From: Armatimonadota bacterium
GTDB lineage: Bacteria > Armatimonadota > HRBIN16
Direction: 5' to 3'
NCBI GenBank assembly: GCA_026003195.1
Contig: BPGU01000002.1
Span: 868,001 to 932,000 of the forward strand
Length of the DNA: 64,000 nucleotides
This document shows positions 9,195 to 16,306 of this stretch, one piece after another. Within the stretch, counting starts at the first letter, position 1, and each line of letters opens with the position of its first letter. The position numbers and the translations under genes were made by a program. The notes under the pieces are model-generated. The model was given only the letters and a program-made list of their open reading frames with translations, was not told where the DNA came from and searched no databases.

Positions 9195-9995
9195 TCATGG
9201 TGAAGGCGCACTGACCTCCGCCCTGACTCCTAGACGACGCGCTTGTTCCGCCAGTTTCTCCGCGCTGGACTTGTTGCGGTAAACGCCCAGCTGCACCCGA
9301 AACACTTTCCTGCCACCTGCGGTATCGGTCACGACCGCCCCGGGCAAGCCTTTGTCCATCACGGCGCGGAGGGCTGCATCCGCCTCCTCACGATTCTCGT
9401 AAGCACCCGGTACGCGCACGCGGTACAGAGTGTCTGCTGGTGCAGGCGCACCGGAAATACTGCTGGAGGGGACAGGTTCGCCCTCCAGGGGTTGAGGTGT
9501 TTGCACGCCGTTGGACGGTGCCTCCGTCTCACCCGGGCGAGAAGAGGTGGACGGAGACGGCGTTGGGGGAGGTGTCCACAGATTGGCTGGCGGCGCAGGA
9601 GCAGAGGGCTGATCCTCCAGAGTAGTAGATGGCTGAGGTTCCTCGGTCGGCGTCGCCTCATCCGGCACGGTTCTATCCGACGAAGGTATCACCCGCACCG
9701 TTTCGGAAAGAGTGTTGACATCGCGCTCTCGAATCCGCACCCCTTCCAGCTTCGGGGAGACGGGAGAGAACGGTTCAGACACTGGAGGAGCTGCGGGGGT
9801 GCCGGTGGTGACCGGCGCAGAAGACGCCACCGAAGGCACCTGTGAAGACTTGCCTTCACTCATTCGCTGCAGCCAGGGTCCCAGCCAGTATGCGCCGACA
9901 AAGTAGCACAGCGCCACACAGGCAACTCCCAGCAACACAAACAGCACACGCTGCCACACGTCCGAACGTCCGCTGTTCGCGGTGGAATAACGCAT
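9195..9995 (-). CDS. SPOR-domain membrane protein
   Basis: 266 aa. A short cytoplasmic N-terminus leads to one transmembrane helix (about residues 17-38), then a long Pro/Ser/Thr-rich linker. The C-terminus is a SPOR domain of about 75 residues (YRVRVPGAYENREEADAAL ... FRVQLGVYRNKSSAEKLAEQ). SPOR domains bind peptidoglycan strands stripped of stem peptides, typically at the division septum. Its stop overlaps an ATG of the S55 peptidase gene (ATGA at 9195-9198), so the two may be translationally coupled. A GGGGC hairpin separates it from ftsH upstream. Confidence 0.85.
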   Translation of the reverse strand: MRYSTANSGRSDVWQRVLFVLLGVACVALCYFVGAYWLGPWLQRMSEGKSSQVPSVASSAPVTTGTPAAPPVSEPFSPVSPKLEGVRIRERDVNTLSETVRVIPSSDRTVPDEATPTEEPQPSTTLEDQPSAPAPPANLWTPPPTPSPSTSSRPGETEAPSNGVQTPQPLEGEPVPSSSISGAPAPADTLYRVRVPGAYENREEADAALRAVMDKGLPGAVVTDTAGGRKVFRVQLGVYRNKSSAEKLAEQARRLGVRAEVSAPSP

Positions 9996-10025
9996 CGTCG
10001 TCCCCTCCCCCTCGCTCTACGCAAG

Positions 10026-10048
10026 AAGGGGCAGTATGTCTGCCCCTT
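10026..10048. terminator. GGGGC hairpin after ftsH or before the SPOR gene
   Basis: AAGGGGCAG / CTGCCCCTT with a 5-base loop lies in the 79-bp gap between ftsH (ending at 10075) and the SPOR-domain gene (starting at 9995), both leftward. No T-run follows in the leftward direction. Confidence 0.4.
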
Positions 10049-10074
10049 GCGCGGGTTGTCTGTTTCGAAAAACT

Positions 10075-12009
10075 CTACGCGACGCCCGGTTCCGTACGCA
10101 AGCGCTTGGTCACCGGCGCACGCGGTGTCTCCGGTTGCGCGGGTTCCTTTTGCACATCCGGGCTTTCGGGCGGCGAAGTGTTCCAGGTGCTGATGGACTC
10201 CGCCGGTTGCGCCCCTTCCATCAACGCGAGGAACTCCTCGCGCTCAATGGTCTCTTTCTGCAGCAGTACTCTCACGACCTCATCCATCTTCTCGCGGTTG
10301 GTCGCGAGGATATCCACGGCACGGCGGAAGCACTCGTCGATAATGGCACGCACCTCCTGGTCAATCGCGTAGGCGATCTCCTCGCTATAGTTGCGGTCCT
10401 CCATGATGTCGCGTCCCAGGAAGGGATTGCCGTGCCGCCTACCGAAGGTGAGGTTGCCCAGTCTCTCGCTCATGCCGTATTCACACACCATCGCGCGGGC
10501 GATTTCGGTAGCGCGTTCGAGGTCGTTATTGGCTCCTGTTGTGGCTTCGTTGTACACAATCTTCTCCGCAGCGCGTCCGCCCAGCAGCGAGGTGATTTCG
10601 TCCAGCAGCTGCGCTCGCGTCAGCAAGTAGCGATCTCGTTCAGGCAGCTGCAGCGTGTATCCCAGAGCCCTGCCTCGCGGCAGGATGGTGACCTTTTGCA
10701 CGGGGTCGGCGTTGGGCAGTAGCTCGCCGACGATGGCGTGTCCGACCTCATGAAACGCCACCATCTCGCGCTCTTTCTCGCTGATAAGCTTGCTGCGCCG
10801 CTCGGGACCGGCAATCACTCGCTCGATGGCATCATCGAAATCAGACATCTCGATGCGCTGTTTATCGCGCCGTGCCGCCAGCAGGGCAGCTTCGTTCACG
10901 AGGTTGGCGATGTCCGCACCGGTAAAGCCGGGAGTGCGTCGTGCCAGCACCTCCGGGTCTACATCTTCGGCGAGAGGTTTGCCCTTCAGATGCACCTTAA
11001 AGATGTCCCTCCGCCCGTTCACATCGGGGGTATCCACGATAATACGTCGGTCAAAGCGCCCCGGTCGCAGCAGCGCAGGGTCGAGCACATCTGGACGGTT
11101 GGTCGCTGCGAGCAGAATGACGCCCGTGTTGGGGTCGAAACCGTCCATCTCCACCAGCAGCTGGTTCAGGGTTTGCTCGCGTTCGTCATGACCGCCTCCC
11201 AGCCCTGCACCACGCTGGCGTCCCACTGCATCTATCTCGTCGATAAACACCAGGCAGGGGCGGTTCGCCTTGGCGGTATCGAAGAGGTCACGCACACGCG
11301 ATGCGCCCACGCCCACGAACATCTCCACGAAGTCCGAGCCGCTGATGTGGAAGAAGGGCACACCTGCCTCGCCCGCGATAGCACGTGCCAGTAGCGTCTT
11401 GCCACAGCCGGGCGGTCCCAGCAACAGCACGCCTTTAGGGATTTTCGCACCCAGCGCCTGAAACTTCTTCGGGTTCTTCAGGAACTCCACAATCTCCTGA
11501 AGCTCTTCCTTTGCCTCCTCGATGCCTGCCACGTCGTCGAAGGTGACCTTGGGCACGTTTTCGGATGCTCGCTTGGCTCGGCTGCGCCCGAACGAGAGCG
11601 CTTGATTGCTACCCGCTTGCATCTGCCGCAGGATCAGGAACCAGAAGAAGACCACCAGCACCAGCGGCAGAACCATCGGCAGTAAGCCCTGTAGAGCATC
11701 CGAGAACACCGACTTGCGGAAGGTGAAGTTCACCCGCTTCTGCTCGAGCTTGCGGTGCAGGTCGGTGCGCGACTCGGGCGTGTCGGGCAGGATGACATAG
11801 TAACGAGCACCGTCATCGGTTTGAAACTGGAATGTATCCTTATCGAACTCGCCCTGCAGCACGCGGTCTTCCTCGAGCAGGTCGAGCAAACGTTTATATT
11901 TCACTTCTTGCGGCGAGTCGAACGGGCGGAAGGGACCGCCGCGTACGACGAGGTAGAATGCCAAGCCCAGAAAAACGAGCACCAATATATTACGCAGGTT
12001 GCGGTTCAA
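10075..12009 (-). CDS. ftsH: ATP-dependent zinc metalloprotease FtsH
   Basis: 644 aa, full length for FtsH. Two transmembrane helices (about residues 8-22 and 110-127) flank a short extracytoplasmic domain. The AAA+ module has Walker A GPPGCGKT at 198-205, Walker B VFIDEID at 254-260 and the second region of homology around residues 310-320 ([10 protein letters not shown]). The M41 protease site is HEVGH at 420-424 with the downstream third ligand region. The hexameric enzyme degrades membrane proteins and short-lived regulators. The ATG at 12009 is preceded by GAGGAGGAAG. It follows tilS, as in many bacteria (tilS-ftsH), with its own promoter candidate at 12058-12086. Confidence 0.97.
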   Translation of the reverse strand: MNRNLRNILVLVFLGLAFYLVVRGGPFRPFDSPQEVKYKRLLDLLEEDRVLQGEFDKDTFQFQTDDGARYYVILPDTPESRTDLHRKLEQKRVNFTFRKSVFSDALQGLLPMVLPLVLVVFFWFLILRQMQAGSNQALSFGRSRAKRASENVPKVTFDDVAGIEEAKEELQEIVEFLKNPKKFQALGAKIPKGVLLLGPPGCGKTLLARAIAGEAGVPFFHISGSDFVEMFVGVGASRVRDLFDTAKANRPCLVFIDEIDAVGRQRGAGLGGGHDEREQTLNQLLVEMDGFDPNTGVILLAATNRPDVLDPALLRPGRFDRRIIVDTPDVNGRRDIFKVHLKGKPLAEDVDPEVLARRTPGFTGADIANLVNEAALLAARRDKQRIEMSDFDDAIERVIAGPERRSKLISEKEREMVAFHEVGHAIVGELLPNADPVQKVTILPRGRALGYTLQLPERDRYLLTRAQLLDEITSLLGGRAAEKIVYNEATTGANNDLERATEIARAMVCEYGMSERLGNLTFGRRHGNPFLGRDIMEDRNYSEEIAYAIDQEVRAIIDECFRRAVDILATNREKMDEVVRVLLQKETIEREEFLALMEGAQPAESISTWNTSPPESPDVQKEPAQPETPRAPVTKRLRTEPGVA

Positions 12010-12057
12010 GTCTTCCTCCTCTTAGCGCCTTTCCTCTGTAGCGCCGCCAACGTTGGT

Positions 12058-12086
12058 ATTATACCATATCGACATCTGTGTATGAA
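12058..12086 (-). promoter_or_regulatory. Sigma70-type promoter candidate for ftsH
   Basis: On the minus strand, TTCATA (12081-12086), a 17-base spacer and TATAAT (12058-12063). The -10 is perfect and the -35 matches 4 of 6. It lies just before the end of tilS and about 50 bases upstream of the ftsH start codon. Confidence 0.55.
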
Positions 12087-12092
12087 CTCTCC

Positions 12093-13490
12093 TCACCATC
12101 CGCCGCGGGGCTGCACCCACAGATGGATGGCTTGTGTGGTTTCGGTGGTGCAGCGCACCCGATGTGCCAGACATATTCCCACGATCCAGATTATACCCTC
12201 CGCGTCACACACGACAGGTATGCGCTGGCGGAGGGAAAGGGGCACTTTTCTGTCCACAAAAATATCGGAAAGTTTCCGGTGCCCCAACAGCCCCAGAGGC
12301 TGCATCCTGTCACCTCGCCGCCAGTTTCGTACCCTCAGCTGTCCGCTGATATGCGAGGCATCACACCACACTTCCCAATTCTCTTGACGCCATGAACGGG
12401 CTTCTGGTAACGGTGAATGTTCGGCAAACAGGGTCATCCCAGCCTCGGGGACAGGCGTTTCACCGGGAATCTGCACCACTCTTTCATACGCGAACGAAGG
12501 GGATTCCTGTTTCACCCACACTCGCAGCACACGTTGTCCCACCGATGCGTGTAATCGCCCGCCGTGCAACGTCACCCCGGCACGCCTGCCGGCGCGTATC
12601 GCCTCACGCAGTCGTTCCACCTGCTCGAACTGCACCTCCCAGCCTTCGGGAGAAAGGTTCTGCACGGCATAGCGGATCGCCCGTCTTTGTAGTGCCTCGG
12701 GCTGCTGAGCCAGCCAATCCAGCGACAGCTGCCATTCTTCCTGCGTCCGGCGTAGCGTAAACTGTGGTTCCAGCGACTGCAGGTAATTTCTCCACCAGGT
12801 CTCCTCGTCCCGTATCACCAGTGCTAATCGTTCTATCGCCTCGTCCGCTCGAGGGTTGATCTGGTGCAGCTCCGGCAACACGTGGTGGCGAATACGGTTT
12901 CGGCTGTAGCGAGGGTCCAGGTTCGAAGCGTCTTCCACAAACGACAACCCGTGCAGAACGCAGTATGCCCGCACCTGCAGACGGCTCACCGGTAACAGAG
13001 GGCGGATAAATCTACCGCGACGCATGGGCATTCCCGCCAGACCTGCTGTACCCGCTCCACGTGTCAGGTTCAGCAGAACGGTCTCTACCTGGTCATCCCG
13101 CGTGTGCCCAAGAGCAATCACATCCGCCTCGATGGCGTCCGCAACCTCTTGCAGAAAGGCATAGCGCAACTCACGAGCCGCTACTTCCACACTGAGGCGC
13201 CTCTGCCTCGCCTCGTGCTTTACTTCCACCTTGCGCGAGAAGAAGGGTATATGCCATTCGGAGCATACCTGTCGGCAGTGGCTTTCGTCGGCATCGCTTT
13301 GCTCGGCACGCAGGGCATGGTTCAGGTGCGCCGCTGCAACCTCCAGCGACCAGCTCTCGCGCAAGCGGGAAAAAAGATGCAGTAACGTTGTAGAGTCGGC
13401 GCCCCCCGAGAAGGCAACCAGCACCCTCTGTCCCGGCTGCACTAGAGAACGCGTCCGCAACGTATCCTCAAAGAGGGAGAGCAGTTCCAT
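12093..13490 (-). CDS. tilS: tRNA(Ile)-lysidine synthase TilS
   Basis: 465 aa. TilS ligates lysine to C34 of tRNA-Ile(CAU), changing its codon from AUG to AUA. The N-type PP-loop SGGADS is at residues 28-33, followed by the conserved AAHLNHALR, HTRDDQVETVLLNL and RGRFIRPLLPVSR segments. The C-terminal part (RNWRRGDRMQPLGLLGHRKLSDIF) is the TilS C-terminal domain. The start is the ATG at 13490. The frame is open further up to 13736, but that stretch is antisense to the overlapping gene. It begins 14 bases after the nucleotidyltransferase gene, probably in one operon. Confidence 0.95.
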   Translation of the reverse strand: MELLSLFEDTLRTRSLVQPGQRVLVAFSGGADSTTLLHLFSRLRESWSLEVAAAHLNHALRAEQSDADESHCRQVCSEWHIPFFSRKVEVKHEARQRRLSVEVAARELRYAFLQEVADAIEADVIALGHTRDDQVETVLLNLTRGAGTAGLAGMPMRRGRFIRPLLPVSRLQVRAYCVLHGLSFVEDASNLDPRYSRNRIRHHVLPELHQINPRADEAIERLALVIRDEETWWRNYLQSLEPQFTLRRTQEEWQLSLDWLAQQPEALQRRAIRYAVQNLSPEGWEVQFEQVERLREAIRAGRRAGVTLHGGRLHASVGQRVLRVWVKQESPSFAYERVVQIPGETPVPEAGMTLFAEHSPLPEARSWRQENWEVWCDASHISGQLRVRNWRRGDRMQPLGLLGHRKLSDIFVDRKVPLSLRQRIPVVCDAEGIIWIVGICLAHRVRCTTETTQAIHLWVQPRGGW

Positions 13491-13504
13491 ATTGTCTCCG
13501 GTGT

Positions 13505-14281
13505 TCAGGCATTGCCCACGCGATAACCTGCTTCTCGCAGCTTTTGCACATGCTCCGCTCTGTCGATATCCACCCCGATTTCGGCGTATTCGGTGACGAT
13601 TTCCTGAGCAGTGGCGCCCATGAGCTGCTGTACGCGACGTTTGATGTGCGCAATAGAGAGCAGACGTGGTGAGATCAGCCTTGCCAGCACTGCACGAGCG
13701 ATGATACCTGCGCCCAGTACCTGTGCCATAGACCACACCGACTTGCGCGCAGCAAATGCCCGACGCAGCAAATCCGCCTGCTGGCGCACCGTACCTGCCC
13801 GGATGAGCAGAAGGTTCCCTCCAGTAAAAGTGCCCTCACGCAGGCTCAGCGCAGTGCGCGGCAGGTGAGGAAACCGCTGGCGACACAGATCCAGCGGGAT
13901 AATGGGATAGCACATATCCGCTCCTGATTGTACGCCTCGAACCACGAAATCCGCTACTGCCTGTGGGGTCAAGAAGGGCACATCGGCGGTCGCGTACAGG
14001 ATGAATTCCTCCTCCGCGACGGGGGCAGCTGCTTGTAGCACGTTCTCCACGAAATCACCTGTATCGGGCAAGGCAAGGCAACCTGCTGGAGCTTGCACGT
14101 TACCTACAACAAGAACCTGCCCCACCACACCACTCTCTTGCAGGGCGTGTACCACTCGTGCGAGCATGGTTTCGCCCTCTATGTGCAGCAGAGCGCGGTT
14201 CGCCACGCCCGTCACGGCGACCATTTCGGGCTTACTTTGACCACCAGCAAGCACGGCAGCGGTAACGGGAGAGATGTCCAA
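13505..14281 (-). CDS. MobA-like nucleotidyltransferase family protein
   Basis: 258 aa, NTP_transf_3 fold. The N-terminal VTAAVLAGGQSKP is the nucleotide-binding loop, though the usual GxG-S-x-R-x-G-x-x-K signature is stretched here. ATADVPFLTP is the metal-binding D-x-P region and GGNLLLIRAG follows. The C-terminal ~60 residues (TEYAEIGVDIDRAEHVQKL) resemble the MobA-like/GlmU-type end. The substrate is unknown, perhaps a molybdopterin- or lipid-linked sugar nucleotide. I choose the TTG at 14281, with GAGGG 8 bases upstream. The frame remains open across the tRNA fragment at 14306-14363, which cannot be coding in the uninterrupted chromosome. The mobile element has inserted 24 bases upstream, so this operon has probably lost its original promoter region. 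Confidence 0.75.
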   Translation of the reverse strand: MDISPVTAAVLAGGQSKPEMVAVTGVANRALLHIEGETMLARVVHALQESGVVGQVLVVGNVQAPAGCLALPDTGDFVENVLQAAAPVAEEEFILYATADVPFLTPQAVADFVVRGVQSGADMCYPIIPLDLCRQRFPHLPRTALSLREGTFTGGNLLLIRAGTVRQQADLLRRAFAARKSVWSMAQVLGAGIIARAVLARLISPRLLSIAHIKRRVQQLMGATAQEIVTEYAEIGVDIDRAEHVQKLREAGYRVGNA

Positions 14282-14305
14282 GGTGAGAGCCCTCGGGAAA
14301 AGAAA

Positions 14306-14363
14306 ATGGAGCGGGAGACGGGATTCGAACCCGCGACCTTCTGCATGGCAAGCAGACGCTCTA
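14306..14363. repeat. attL: displaced 3' fragment of tRNA-Gly
   Basis: 58 bases identical to 21996-22053 in the same orientation. The sequence is the T-arm, variable loop, anticodon arm and CCA end of tRNA-Gly (minus strand) with no D-arm or 5' acceptor strand, so it is not a working tRNA. The match breaks at 14305 and 14364. This is the original chromosomal 3' half left next to the nucleotidyltransferase gene after integration. Confidence 0.92.
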
Positions 14364-14386
14364 TGAGCCAAGCAGATGTTCCTACT

Positions 14387-14434
14387 ACATCTTGTGTCCT
14401 GAACAACTTGAAACACCTCCAGAACACAAGATGT
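14387..14434. promoter_or_regulatory. Inverted integrase arm-type site candidates
   Basis: ACATCTTGTGT at 14387-14397 and its reverse complement ACACAAGATGT at 14424-14434 form an inverted pair between the att core and integrase start. The same 11-mer AACATCTTGTG recurs at 21954-21964, inside the other end, and AGCAGATGT occurs at 14371-14379 and 21984-21992. Shared short motifs flanking both cores are what integrase arm-binding sites look like. Confidence 0.5.
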
Positions 14435-14471
14435 TGTGGTTCCTCCCAAACACAAACAGGGGGCAAACACT

Positions 14472-15398
14472 ATGGAGAACGTCTGCTTGCGCATCGCTGA
14501 CACAACCCCGCTGTGTCAAGTTTTGCACCTGTGGCTTGAGGCGTGTGCCAGTAAAGGTGTCAGCCGGAAGACCCTCAAGACCTACCGCACACAGGTGGAA
14601 CCCTTTGTATTCTACCTCGTTTCGCAAGGGTGTGCAACCCTTGACGACGTGACCCCTCAGCACATTCGCCGTTGGCTTCTCTACTGGCGCGAGCAAGGTG
14701 TGTCGGCAGAAACCCTCTGGGATTACTACCGCAACCCGCGAACATTCTGGAACTGGTGTGTTCGCGAGGGACTGACCGAACACAACCCCTTCGCGAAGGT
14801 GGAACCGCCCAAGCGGTCGCGAACCGTCAAGCAGGCACTCAGCCCCGAAGAGGTGGACACCCTGCTCCGCGCCTGCGAGGGCAAGCACTGGACAGACTTG
14901 CGCAACCGTGCTCTGGTGCTGTGTCTGGTGTCCACCGGCTTGCGCGTGCACGAAGCCCTGTCGCTGACCGTCGGACACGCCTCGCAGGAGACGGTAGTCA
15001 TCACCGGCAAAGGCAACAAACAGCGCGTGGTGGTGCTAAGTGTTGAACTGCGACTCGCCCTGCAACGCTACTTGAAAGCCCTCAAGGCGCAACGCAAGCT
15101 GAATCTGGACGCCAGCAGCCCCCTGTGGTGGAGTAACACAGGCAAGCCCATGACACTGGACGGATTGAAGGTGACCATCCGCAAACTGGGTGCGAAGGTA
15201 GGCATGAAACTGGGATCGCACTGCCTGAGGCGCACTTTCGGCACGTGGTGCATCGTGAACGGCATGAACCCTCAGGTGGTGAAGGAGTTTCTCGGGCACA
15301 GCGACCTGTCAACGACCATGCTATACCTGAACCTGACCGAACGTGACCTGCTGGAAGCCTACCGAGCACACGACCCCCTGCGCCTGCTCAAACGGTGA
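14472..15398 (+). CDS. Tyrosine recombinase/integrase of the element
   Basis: 308 aa, phage-integrase family. The N-terminal SAM-like core-binding domain covers residues about 14-105 and the catalytic domain about 120-300. Visible catalytic residues are Arg158 (STGLRVHEAL), a Lys in the beta-hairpin (GKGNKQR, about 180-184), His250 and Arg253 (HCLRRTF), His276 (LGHSDLS) and the nucleophile Tyr285 (LYLNL). All are intact, so the enzyme should be active. I start at the ATG at 14472. An in-frame start at 14436 lies within an arm-site repeat. It reads inward from attL and presumably recombines the 58-bp tRNA-Gly core. Confidence 0.93.
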   Translation: MENVCLRIADTTPLCQVLHLWLEACASKGVSRKTLKTYRTQVEPFVFYLVSQGCATLDDVTPQHIRRWLLYWREQGVSAETLWDYYRNPRTFWNWCVREGLTEHNPFAKVEPPKRSRTVKQALSPEEVDTLLRACEGKHWTDLRNRALVLCLVSTGLRVHEALSLTVGHASQETVVITGKGNKQRVVVLSVELRLALQRYLKALKAQRKLNLDASSPLWWSNTGKPMTLDGLKVTIRKLGAKVGMKLGSHCLRRTFGTWCIVNGMNPQVVKEFLGHSDLSTTMLYLNLTERDLLEAYRAHDPLRLLKR

Positions 15399-15414
15399 CC
15401 ACCGGCGGCGGGCG

Positions 15415-16002
15415 TCACGACGCGCCCGCCTCGCCGTAAAAAGCGAAGACCAGTTCCAGCACGTAATCCGTCACGGCAAGCCAACCGCCTCGCCCGTCGG
15501 GCAAGAGTCCTGCTGCCGGTTCGTCATCTTCGCACATCTCCCTCAATTCCGCAAAGCACTGACGCAGAGGAAACTGCGAAATATAATGTAGCCACCGCCA
15601 GACACGACGGCGCACCCGTGCTGGCGGTTCGCCACGAAGTCGGGCGACCTCGCGGACTGCTTCCTCCAGCGTGCATCCTCGCGCCGACACAATGGCGGCA
15701 ACCTGTTCAAAGTCAGCGAACCAGGCGATGCGCGGCGGGGGGTATTCGCCAGTTTCGTAATAAGCCCGAAAGCAAGCCGCAGCAGCATCCAGGCTCCCCG
15801 TGTTTTGGAAAACGCGCAGTGCCATCTCAATCGCAGCCACAACGTCCTTGCTTGGGAGGCGCGTGGAGAGGGCGACTTTTCGCCTCAGCCACGAGGTAGT
15901 CCGGGCTGCGAAGCGACGCGCGTCCTCTGGTGGCAACCGTTCCCAGATGAAATCCTCCGCCCTCTCAATCTGCTCGTAAAATTGCTTTCGTGTGTATTTC
16001 AT
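15415..16002 (-). CDS. Unknown protein of the element, candidate regulator
   Basis: 195 aa. I do not recognise a family. It starts MKYTRKQFYEQIERAEDF at the ATG at 16002. The middle is basic and helical, with RRFAARTTSWLRRKVALS. The stretch CTLEEAVREVARLRG with PARVRRRVWRW looks like a helix-turn-helix-type pair of helices. The C-terminus is acidic then hydrophobic. It is the only leftward gene inside the element and is divergent from the excisionase-like gene across a 91-bp gap. In phage satellites this position is held by the master repressor (Stl-like), so a regulatory role is my inference from place, not homology. The frame is open upstream to 16200 but overlaps the divergent gene. Confidence 0.6.
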   Translation of the reverse strand: MKYTRKQFYEQIERAEDFIWERLPPEDARRFAARTTSWLRRKVALSTRLPSKDVVAAIEMALRVFQNTGSLDAAAACFRAYYETGEYPPPRIAWFADFEQVAAIVSARGCTLEEAVREVARLRGEPPARVRRRVWRWLHYISQFPLRQCFAELREMCEDDEPAAGLLPDGRGGWLAVTDYVLELVFAFYGEAGAS

Positions 16003-16093
16003 TCCAGACCTGTGACGTCTCAAAAATGGTCGTAAAAGTTGCCCAGAAAAATTGTAACATTTTGGTATGAGGAGTGCAACAGGAGGTGTCAGC
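16003..16093. promoter_or_regulatory. Divergent control region of the element
   Basis: 91 bp between the leftward candidate regulator and the rightward HTH gene, AT-rich for this window (GAAAAATTGTAACATTTT around 16046-16063). Rightward, TTGCCC at 16039-16044 is a weak -35 with TATGAG at 16066-16071 too distant for a standard spacer. Leftward, TTACAA then a weak TACGAC at 17 bases could serve. The ribosome-binding site AGGAGGT at 16081-16087 decides the HTH gene start. Operators would be expected here, but I see no convincing repeat. Confidence 0.4.
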
Positions 16094-16306
16094 ATGAAAC
16101 GCACACTGGTAAGCGCAGGTGAAGTCCGTGAGGCGTTGGGAGGCGTCTCATACGAACGTGTTCGTGCGCTCAGGCTGGCAGGCAAGATTAAGGGCGTCAA
16201 GGCGCGTTCCGGTTGGTTGTACGACGCAGAGAGCGTGCAGGACTATATTCGCCAGCGCGCGGCGTGGCGACGAGGGCGGGGGCGACGGAAAAATGAAGCG
16301 CGATGA
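16094..16306 (+). CDS. Small HTH DNA-binding protein, excisionase-like
   Basis: 70 aa starting at the ATG at 16094, with AGGAGGT 7 bases upstream. The reading MKRTLVSAGEVREALGGVSYERVRALRLAGKIKGVKARSG has a MerR/excisionase-type helix-turn-helix over residues about 5-35 and a wing with W45. A very basic tail follows (QRAAWRRGRGRRKNEAR). It lies divergent from the candidate regulator and overlaps the replication gene start (16293) by 14 bases. By size and place it may be an excisionase or an activator of the replication gene. Confidence 0.7.
   Translation: MKRTLVSAGEVREALGGVSYERVRALRLAGKIKGVKARSGWLYDAESVQDYIRQRAAWRRGRGRRKNEAR

Noticed and set aside
13491-13736. Longer N-terminus for TilS
   Set aside because: Overlaps the nucleotidyltransferase coding region; the PP-loop family start is at 13490.
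14306-14363. Second functional tRNA-Gly gene
   Set aside because: Lacks the 5' acceptor strand and D-arm; it is the displaced attL fragment.
14282-14503. Longer N-terminus of the nucleotidyltransferase
   Set aside because: The added frame reads through the tRNA fragment and element DNA; TTG 14281 with GAGGG fits better.
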